Origin: Chitinophagaceae bacterium
GTDB taxonomy: Bacteria > Bacteroidota > Bacteroidia > Chitinophagales > Chitinophagaceae
Length of the DNA: 5,470 bases
Direction of reading: 5' to 3'
Assembly: GCA_023251285.1 (NCBI GenBank)
Contig: JAHEZB010000202.1
Span: 1 to 5,470 of the forward strand
Made by a program: the position numbers and the translations under genes. Under the pieces are notes generated by a model that saw only the letters and a list, made by a program, of their open reading frames with translations, did no database searches and was not told the DNA's origin. Below are positions 1 through 5,470 of the stretch, piece after piece. Position 1 is the stretch's first letter; every line of letters starts with the position of its first letter.

Positions 1-1
1 C

Positions 2-1828
2 GGATATTATTTTGAAGAACTTGATCAGTCTTTTCAAAAAGCCACTCAGACTTACTCGCAGATATTTTCAAATCCGGTAAATCCCGGTAATACCAGCAGA
101 ACCGCTTCGGCTTCCTTTTCAAGAAGTTTTCAACAGCAATATGATGGAATCGTTAATTACACACATTCGTTTGGAAAGAATAATTTGAATGTCATGTTAG
201 GCGCTGAATATTTTGACACGAAAGGATTTGATATGCAGGTGTTGGGAAGCCAGGCTCCAACAGATGATATTGCAACCGTCAACGCTTCTACAGTTTTCAA
301 TCCCGGTTCAAACTATAGTGATAAATCTGAATACCGAATCTCTTCACAATTCGGAAGGCTTAATTATGACTATGACAGGAGATATTTATTAACGCTTGTT
401 TTCAGAAGAGATGGTGTTTCAAGCCTTCCCGAAGGAAACAGATATGGCGTTTTTCCAGGCTTGTCTGCAGGATGGAACGTGCACAAAGAAAAGTTCTTCC
501 AGAATAGTGGTATTTCCAAAATCGTTTCAACTTTTAAACCGCGCATTAGCTACGGTGTAAATGGAAATGTAGCAGGTTTGAGCGACTATGAAGTTCAGGG
601 AAGTTATGCTTTACAAGGGCTCTACAATGGCAATGCAGGATTTCTGAATACAGGAATTATCAACAATAATTTAAGATGGGAAAAAAGTAAAACTGCGGAC
701 TTAGGCCTCGATCTTGGATTGTTGGAAAATCGTATCACTTTTATTTTTGATTATTATGATAGAAGAACCAGCGACCTCTTGACGAATTTGTCATTGCCAG
801 GTTATACAGGCTTTAATTCTGTAAGAACCAATTTGGGAACTTTCCAGAACAAAGGATATGAAATGGCATTGAATGCAAACATTATTAATCAGCCGAATGG
901 GATAAGATTGGACATTGGTGCCAATGCATCGTTTGTAAAAAATAAAATTTTGCAATTGCCTCCAAATGGCCAGCCAAACAATCGCCAGGGTGGCTTTCAG
1001 ATTTATGATCCAAAATCAGGGCAGCTCATTTGGGTAGGTGGTTTGCAGGAAGGTCAGACCTTGGGAGACGTATATGCCTTCAAACAAGTTTCTATTTTCC
1101 AAAGCCAGTCAGAAATTAATAAAATTGCAGGAAACAGGTATGATGCTGTTGCAAAAATCGGTGGCCCCAATACCAGCGCTAAAAGTTTTATCACTCCCGG
1201 AGACGTGAACTGGCTCGACGTAGATCATAACGATACTATCGACAACCGCGACCAGGTTTATATAGGAAACATCAATCCAAAATGGACAGGAGGTTTTACC
1301 GCTACTTTGGCTTATAAAGGTTTCACCCTCTACACGCAGTTTCAATTTGCTACCGGATATGTAATTTACAACGACGAGGTAGCGCGCATTTTGGGAAACT
1401 ACCAGGGAACTTTTAATTATATTGATTGGCAGAAAAATTCGTGGACTCCTCAGAATCCAAACACAGATATTCCGAAAGTATATTACGCAGATCAGGTAGC
1501 TGCTCCACTCGGAAAGAAAAATTATACAAGAATCAATAATGCAGGTGTTACGTTGAACAGCAACAATTCGCGGTTTTATGAAAATGGAAGTTATCTTGCT
1601 TCCCGCGAAATAACGCTTTCATACGATTTCAGTCACAACCTCGTTTCCAAAACCAGGATTCTTTCACAAGCGAGAGTTTATGTGAGTGGCGACAATTTAT
1701 TTTACATTACCAACTTTAGCGGGCCTTCACCTGAGCCGCCAACAAGTCCAAATAATGTTCCCGGAATTTACCAGGGAACTTATCCAACACCGAGATCATT
1801 TGTTTTGGGAGTGCAAGTGACATTTTAA
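2..1828 (+). CDS. SusC/RagA-family TonB-dependent outer-membrane transporter, C-terminal part (5' end outside window)
   Basis: Outer-membrane beta-barrel that, with its SusD partner, takes up glycans or sugars using TonB energy. The frame is open from base 2, so an apparent TTG start at 185 is internal. The 608 visible residues are barrel only; SusC proteins are usually about 1000 residues, so the signal peptide, carboxypeptidase-like domain, TonB box and plug lie upstream. Family hallmarks seen: FKPRISYGVNGN (from 533), the LRWEKSKTADLGLDLG stretch (near 674), the GYTGFNSVRTNLGTFQNKGYE region (from 800), the GDVNWLDVDHNDTID block (from 1199) followed by IGNINPKWTGGF, and SGDNLFYITNFSGPSPEP near the end (about 1685). 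The protein ends in VQVTF, a terminal aromatic residue as expected for a beta-barrel assembly signal. The SusD gene follows after 18 bases, so the two are surely co-transcribed. Sialic acid as substrate (NanO-like) is inferred only from downstream nanA and the mutarotase. Confidence 0.95.
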   Translation, partial: GYYFEELDQSFQKATQTYSQIFSNPVNPGNTSRTASASFSRSFQQQYDGIVNYTHSFGKNNLNVMLGAEYFDTKGFDMQVLGSQAPTDDIATVNASTVFNPGSNYSDKSEYRISSQFGRLNYDYDRRYLLTLVFRRDGVSSLPEGNRYGVFPGLSAGWNVHKEKFFQNSGISKIVSTFKPRISYGVNGNVAGLSDYEVQGSYALQGLYNGNAGFLNTGIINNNLRWEKSKTADLGLDLGLLENRITFIFDYYDRRTSDLLTNLSLPGYTGFNSVRTNLGTFQNKGYEMALNANIINQPNGIRLDIGANASFVKNKILQLPPNGQPNNRQGGFQIYDPKSGQLIWVGGLQEGQTLGDVYAFKQVSIFQSQSEINKIAGNRYDAVAKIGGPNTSAKSFITPGDVNWLDVDHNDTIDNRDQVYIGNINPKWTGGFTATLAYKGFTLYTQFQFATGYVIYNDEVARILGNYQGTFNYIDWQKNSWTPQNPNTDIPKVYYADQVAAPLGKKNYTRINNAGVTLNSNNSRFYENGSYLASREITLSYDFSHNLVSKTRILSQARVYVSGDNLFYITNFSGPSPEPPTSPNNVPGIYQGTYPTPRSFVLGVQVTF

Positions 1829-1846
1829 ACAAATAAAATTATCAAA

Positions 1847-3385
1847 ATGAAAAAATATAATAAGATATTGGTTTTGGTTTTAACTATTGCCATTGCCATC
1901 AATTCATGCACGAAACAACTGGATCTTGCGCCGGTCAGCAGCCTTAGTGATGCCAGTTATTGGAAAACTTCTGACCAGGTAGATGCTTTTGTTTCAGGTA
2001 TCGAACAGGCTTTTAGAAACAATACGATGTCGTTTGAACTTTTAGGAGAAGGCCGTTCTGATGTTTTCGGTACTGATCCCGGTTCGAATTCCGCTTTTAC
2101 CGGTGAGGCCACCCAGGGGGTTGAAAATCTTTGGAACAACACGCTCGATGGAAACAACCCGGGTGTAAGCAATTTTGGTGGTTTTTATTTTAATATTAAC
2201 CAGATCAACCTGTTGATTTCAAAGCTGAATACACTCAATATTGTTACTCCTGCAAACAAGAATTATTATCTCGGAATGGCTTATGGCATGCGGGCTTTTT
2301 ATTATTTCCAGTTGACAAAATCCTGGGGGAAAGTGATCATTCAAACCGAACCAACTACGGCAATTGATGTATCTCACCTTGCAAAGCCGGCTTCCAGTGA
2401 GGACAGTGTGATGGCGCTCATCAAAAGTGATATTGATTTATCCTTAAACAGTTTCGGAAATGACTATTCTTTCAGAAATAAAAAAGGTTACTGGTCTAAA
2501 GCTGCTACTTTGATGTTGAAGGCGCATGTTTATCTTTGGACCAGTTATCGCGGAGGTGCCGCAGCTGATGCTACTACCGCATTGAATGCATTGAATGACA
2601 TTCAAACAAATGTTCCTTCTCTTCATCTGCTTTCCAATTTTGACGATGTGTTTTCTTCATCCAACAAGGGAAATGCAGAAATGATTTACGTGATCCACAA
2701 TCAATTGAATGAATCCACTCTTCCGTTTGCAGGCACTTTTGAGCCACAGACCGGTCTCATTGTTAATTATTATGATTCAGCACAGAACAGAAAATTTAAT
2801 GTAACCGACGATAATTGGGGAGGATTGTTGAGAGCACCAATAAAGATTTCGACTTTCCGCAGATTTGATGATAAAGACAGCCGCAAATGGTCTTCCATTA
2901 CTGCTGCCTACACTTTGAATAATGGCAATTACCAGATTGCAGGTGCTTTTGTGAGTAAATATAAAGGTGAACAAAACGCAGGCAGCCGTGTTTACACAAA
3001 TGATTATCCTATTTATCGCTATGCAGATCTTTTGTTGCTGAAAGCAGAAGCTGAAGTGGCATTGGGACAAGATCCTTCGAATGAAATTAATTTGGTGAGA
3101 GCAAGAGCCTTTGGTGCAAATTATGATCCTGCTGTTCAGGGATATCCTAACCAGGCAATTGATGCAGATCCGAAAGAAGCGATCCTTGAGGAAAGGTTTC
3201 ATGAATTCATTTTTGAAGGAAAGCGCTGGTACGATTTAAGAAGAATGGATGCAAGTGGAAAATATGTTTTCGAATACACAAGTGTTCCATCGTCTCAGCC
3301 ATATAAGTTGTTGTGGCCAATTGACCGAAATACATTGACGAATAACCCTGCATTGCAACAAACGCCCGGTTATCCTATTTTTTAG
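1847..3385 (+). CDS. SusD/RagB-family surface glycan-binding lipoprotein
   Basis: Cell-surface lipoprotein that caps the SusC barrel and captures the ligand. It has 512 residues, normal for the family. Residues 1-20 form a lipoprotein signal peptide (MKKYNK, hydrophobic stretch, then INSC) with lipidation expected at Cys21; mature QLDLAPVSSLSDASYWK is typical of SusD. Other family signatures: the helical GMRAFYYFQLTKSWGKV segment (147-163), SKAATLMLKAHVYLW (217-231), YPIYRYADLLLLKAEAE (387-403), ERFHEFIFEGKRWYDLRR (449-466) and the closing LLWPIDRNTLTNNPALQQTPGY (488-509). The ATG at 1847 is chosen because it yields the intact signal peptide; no Shine-Dalgarno is present, as is common in Bacteroidota. 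It follows the SusC gene by 18 bases and is followed by a candidate terminator. Because nanA and a sialic acid mutarotase lie downstream it may be a NanU-type sialic acid binder. That specificity is inference; the family call is secure. Confidence 0.97.
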   Translation: MKKYNKILVLVLTIAIAINSCTKQLDLAPVSSLSDASYWKTSDQVDAFVSGIEQAFRNNTMSFELLGEGRSDVFGTDPGSNSAFTGEATQGVENLWNNTLDGNNPGVSNFGGFYFNINQINLLISKLNTLNIVTPANKNYYLGMAYGMRAFYYFQLTKSWGKVIIQTEPTTAIDVSHLAKPASSEDSVMALIKSDIDLSLNSFGNDYSFRNKKGYWSKAATLMLKAHVYLWTSYRGGAAADATTALNALNDIQTNVPSLHLLSNFDDVFSSSNKGNAEMIYVIHNQLNESTLPFAGTFEPQTGLIVNYYDSAQNRKFNVTDDNWGGLLRAPIKISTFRRFDDKDSRKWSSITAAYTLNNGNYQIAGAFVSKYKGEQNAGSRVYTNDYPIYRYADLLLLKAEAEVALGQDPSNEINLVRARAFGANYDPAVQGYPNQAIDADPKEAILEERFHEFIFEGKRWYDLRRMDASGKYVFEYTSVPSSQPYKLLWPIDRNTLTNNPALQQTPGYPIF

Positions 3386-3418
3386 AACCGTCGCAACTTG
3401 TATTATTTATTTGAAATT

Positions 3419-3458
3419 CCAACGCGGGAATGAAATACTTCCCGCTGGTTTTCTTTTT
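3419..3458 (+). terminator. Candidate intrinsic terminator after the SusD gene
   Basis: GCGGGAA (3424-3430) pairs perfectly with TTCCCGC (3439-3445) across an 8-base loop. CCA (3419-3421) and TGG (3446-3448) can extend the stem past a two-base bulge (3422-3423). The stem runs straight into TTTTCTTTTT (3449-3458). It lies 33 bases after the SusD stop and 107 bases before nanA, so it could end the transport transcript or pass only part of it into nanA. A weaker 5-bp hairpin, ATTCC (3416-3420) with GGAAT (3427-3431), would use the left arm and exclude the terminator stem. Whether it matters is unknown. Confidence 0.65.
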
Positions 3459-3503
3459 GAATCTTAGTTGTAATCCTATTCAATGAAGATCATTTCTACC
3501 AAT

Positions 3504-3552
3504 AAAAGGAGAAATAATGCAAGTATTTAATTACAGAATATTAAAAGAATAA
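3504..3552 (+). other. Possible short leader ORF with Shine-Dalgarno, upstream of nanA
   Basis: AAAAGGAG (3504-3511) lies 5 bases before an ATG at 3517 that opens an 11-codon frame, MQVFNYRILKE, ending at TAA 3550-3552, 13 bases before the nanA start and in a different frame. It is the only strong Shine-Dalgarno-like site that I see next to a start codon in the window; the SusD, nanA and mutarotase genes have none. It could be a translated leader that delivers ribosomes to nanA, or a purine-rich coincidence in AT-rich DNA. The peptide matches no family I know and has no run of regulatory codons. I could not pick out a convincing Bacteroidota promoter (TTTG / TAnnTTTG) anywhere in the 3386-3565 gap. 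Confidence 0.25.
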
Positions 3553-3565
3553 ATTACAAACCATA

Positions 3566-4495
3566 ATGAAAATACAACATCTTCGGGGTTTAATCGCCGC
3601 TCCATTTACTCCAATGAAAAAGGATGGAAGCGTAAACCTTGATTTAATTTCCGAATATTACCGCTTTTTAAAACACAATAAAGTTACCGGTGCATTTATT
3701 TGCGGCTCAACAGGAGAGGGTGTTTCCATGACCTCAGAAGAAAAAAAATCAGTGATAAAAGCCTGGGGCGATGCTACAAAAGGCGATAAAGATTTCCAGG
3801 TAATGACTTTAGTCGGCGGCACAAGTATTGAAGATGGTAAAGACATTGCACGATATGCACAGCAGTGCGGATTGTATGCTGTTTCATTTACCGCGCCATT
3901 TTATTTTAAACCGGCGAATGTTGAAATGCTTGCCGCTTGTTGTAAAGAAATTGCAGATGCAGTTCCTGATATGCCATTTTATTATTACCATATTCCTGTC
4001 TTGAACGGAGTTGGTTTTCCTATGATTGACCTGTTAAAAAATGTGGCAGGAAAGATTTCCAACTTCGCGGGAATCAAATATACCCATGAGGATTTTATGG
4101 ATTTTCTTTCCTGCCTGCATTTTCAAAATGGAAAGTATGACATGCTTTGGGGACGCGATGAAAATATGTTGTCAGCATTGGCAGTTGGCGCTAAAGGTGC
4201 TGTGGGAAGCACTTTCAACTATGCCGCTCCGCTTTATTATCATTTGATTGATGCGTTTAATAATAACGACTTGCAAAAGGCGCAACAGCTTCAACAAAAA
4301 TCAATTGACATGATTTCATTGCTCGGAAAATATGGTGGCATTGCTACCGGTAAGGCCTACATGAAATTGGTTGGTGTTGATTGTGGTGAATTTCGGTTGC
4401 CTGTAAAAAATATGAGTGCCGAGGAGTTTGAATTATTCAAAAAAGATGTGGATCAATTAAATTTTAGTAGCTTTTGCTCCACGAAACCTTCCTAA
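3566..4495 (+). CDS. nanA: N-acetylneuraminate lyase (sialic acid aldolase)
   Basis: Cytoplasmic class I aldolase that cleaves N-acetylneuraminate to N-acetylmannosamine and pyruvate, the first committed step of sialic acid breakdown. It has 309 residues, close to the usual 290-305 of the DHDPS/NAL TIM-barrel family. Active-site features: GSTGE at 47-51 (pyruvate carboxylate site), YYYHIPVLNGV at 139-149 with Tyr141 matching the catalytic Tyr137 of the E. coli enzyme, and the Schiff-base lysine Lys171 in FAGIKYTHED. GRDE (196-199) and GSTFN (214-218) align at a constant offset of 7 with E. coli Gly189, Asp191, Glu192 and Ser208, which contact the sugar. The YYYHIP motif resembles vertebrate-type lyases more than the E. 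coli YYNIP form. The ATG at 3566 begins directly at the barrel and lacks a Shine-Dalgarno. A mutarotase gene starts 3 bases after the stop, favouring NanA over dihydrodipicolinate synthase or another family aldolase. Confidence 0.92.
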   Translation: MKIQHLRGLIAAPFTPMKKDGSVNLDLISEYYRFLKHNKVTGAFICGSTGEGVSMTSEEKKSVIKAWGDATKGDKDFQVMTLVGGTSIEDGKDIARYAQQCGLYAVSFTAPFYFKPANVEMLAACCKEIADAVPDMPFYYYHIPVLNGVGFPMIDLLKNVAGKISNFAGIKYTHEDFMDFLSCLHFQNGKYDMLWGRDENMLSALAVGAKGAVGSTFNYAAPLYYHLIDAFNNNDLQKAQQLQQKSIDMISLLGKYGGIATGKAYMKLVGVDCGEFRLPVKNMSAEEFELFKKDVDQLNFSSFCSTKPS

Positions 4496-4498
4496 ATA

Positions 4499-5470
4499 AT
4501 GACTCGTTTGGTTACCTTTCTAATTTCAATTTTTACATTGATGACTTTTCATTCATCGGCGCAAAAGCCCGTGCTTACCATATCGTGGAAAAAAATTTCC
4601 AGCGTTCCTGACGCCGGTGATGCAAAAACATCATTGGGACTCGCAGGTGCGATTAATGGGGTAAATAATGATGTGTTGATTGTGGCAGGAGGTTCAAATT
4701 TTCCGGATAAGCTTCCCTGGGAAGGAGGGAAGAAGGTTTATTATGACAAGATTTTTGTTTTGGAGAAAAAAGGATATGAATATTGCTGGAATAAAAATGT
4801 AAAATCCGTCCTTCCTCAATCTATCGCTTATTGCGGCAACACTTCAACTCCGTCAGGAATCGTTTTTGTTGGCGGCGAAAATGAAAATGGAATTTCCAAT
4901 AAATGTTTTTTATTAAAATGGAATAAAAAAGAAGATGCCGTGTATGTAAACACGTTGCGTGACTTGCCTTTGGCTTTGACAAATGTTGCTGTTACAAATA
5001 TCGATGATGTCGTTTATGCGATTGGTGGTGATGAACAAAATAATTCTTCCAATAGTTTTTTTTCTTTGGATTTAAAAGATAAAAATCTTCATTGGAAAAA
5101 GCTTCCTGATCTTCCCGTTGCTTTGGCAAATGCAACTGTTGTTGCACAAAATTCCAAATCAGGGAAAAAGATTTTTGTTATTGGAGGCAGGTCTAAAACT
5201 CCATGCGGAATCAGTGATTTGCACAACACGGTATTTGCTTTTGATATCCAAAAAAATCAGTGGAAAAGATGCACTGATATTTCTAACGGCGCGCATACTA
5301 CCAATCTCTCAGCCGCCGGGGGAGTGGCTTTGGGCAACGATGAAATTTTAATAACCGGATTTGATAACGGAAAAACATTTCATAAAATCGAAACATTAAT
5401 TTCAAAAATTTCAGAAGCAAAAACACCGGAAGAAAAGCAAAAACTGACGAAAGAAAAAAACAATTTAAGT
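4499..5470 (+). CDS. nanM: Cyclically permuted kelch-repeat sialic acid mutarotase (NanM-like), 3' end outside window
   Basis: Secreted beta-propeller expected to speed interconversion of sialic acid anomers in the periplasm. The frame runs from ATG 4499 through 324 codons to the window edge with no stop. Residues 1-21 form a Sec signal peptide (MTRLVTFLISIFTLMTFHSSA), cleavage likely after Ala21. Kelch blades are marked by hydrophobic strands ending in glycine pairs: VAGG (62-65), VGG (124-126), IGG (175-177 and 228-230) and a degenerate TGF (286-288), with blade-closing Trp at 141, 199 and 255. From memory of E. coli YjhT/NanM, residues 47-140 resemble its C-terminal part (SLIFAGGAGF region) and 170-300 its N-terminal part. 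This is the order expected of the cyclically permuted mutarotase family (TIGR03548). Residues 295-324 are charged and helical, matching the insert between blades in E. coli NanM. It starts 3 bases after the nanA stop, without a Shine-Dalgarno, suggesting translational coupling. Confidence 0.85.
   Translation, partial: MTRLVTFLISIFTLMTFHSSAQKPVLTISWKKISSVPDAGDAKTSLGLAGAINGVNNDVLIVAGGSNFPDKLPWEGGKKVYYDKIFVLEKKGYEYCWNKNVKSVLPQSIAYCGNTSTPSGIVFVGGENENGISNKCFLLKWNKKEDAVYVNTLRDLPLALTNVAVTNIDDVVYAIGGDEQNNSSNSFFSLDLKDKNLHWKKLPDLPVALANATVVAQNSKSGKKIFVIGGRSKTPCGISDLHNTVFAFDIQKNQWKRCTDISNGAHTTNLSAAGGVALGNDEILITGFDNGKTFHKIETLISKISEAKTPEEKQKLTKEKNNLS

Noticed and set aside
185..187. TTG as a possible start of the SusC gene
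   Set aside because: The same frame is open and SusC-like back to base 2, so the TTG is an internal leucine codon.
1109..1345. 78-codon open frame on the - strand inside the SusC gene
   Set aside because: It lies wholly opposite the conserved GDVNWLDVDHND block of SusC and has no start signal or recognisable content.
1400..1781. 13-base direct repeat TACCAGGGAACTT at 1400-1412 and 1769-1781
   Set aside because: Both copies encode YQGT within the SusC barrel and flanking sequence does not match; a chance or short-motif similarity, not a mobile or regulatory repeat.
2777..3202. 141-codon open frame on the - strand inside the SusD gene
   Set aside because: It is antisense to a well-supported SusD coding region. 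The translation is rich in Cys, Ile and Phe and resembles no family, as expected of a shadow frame.
3483..3530. 15-codon frame beginning at ATG 3483
   Set aside because: It has no ribosome binding site and overlaps the better-placed 3517 ORF; frames this short are expected by chance.
4041..4247. 68-codon + strand frame inside nanA
   Set aside because: It overlaps the NanA active-site lysine region in another frame; the NanA reading is far stronger.
5118..5351. 77-codon + strand frame near the right edge
   Set aside because: It overlaps the mutarotase frame, which shows a signal peptide and kelch repeats; this one shows no domain.

Overview
The window suggests a member of the Bacteroidota. 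It carries an adjacent SusC-like/SusD-like outer-membrane pair, the SusD partner has a lipoprotein signal, gene starts mostly lack a Shine-Dalgarno sequence, and the DNA is AT-rich. The style of the SusC and SusD proteins fits the Chitinophaga/Sphingobacterium side of the phylum, but the sequence alone does not fix the genus.

All supported genes lie on the + strand. From left to right they are: the C-terminal 608 residues of a SusC/RagA-type TonB-dependent transporter (2-1828, 5' end outside the window); a complete SusD/RagB-type surface lipoprotein (1847-3385); a 180-base intergenic stretch with a good candidate intrinsic terminator (3419-3458) and a very short possible leader ORF (3517-3552); a complete N-acetylneuraminate lyase, nanA (3566-4495); and, 3 bases later, a secreted kelch-repeat protein of the cyclically permuted sialic acid mutarotase (NanM-like) family (4499-5470), open to the window edge.

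Together these read as part of a sialic acid (N-acetylneuraminate) utilisation locus. The SusC/SusD pair would bind sialic acid or sialo-oligosaccharides at the surface and import them with TonB energy. The periplasmic mutarotase would speed interconversion of the alpha and beta anomers. After inner-membrane transport (gene not in the window), NanA would split the sugar into N-acetylmannosamine and pyruvate. The nanA-nanM pairing is the strongest evidence for the substrate; the role of the SusC/SusD pair is inferred from position, by analogy with NanO/NanU of Tannerella forsythia.

Nothing here looks like a wholly new system. The points most worth a second look are the terminator between the transport and catabolic parts, the Shine-Dalgarno-preceded short ORF just before nanA, and the unfinished 3' end of the mutarotase, which may continue into another domain. 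I saw no RNA genes, mobile elements, CRISPR arrays or large repeats.
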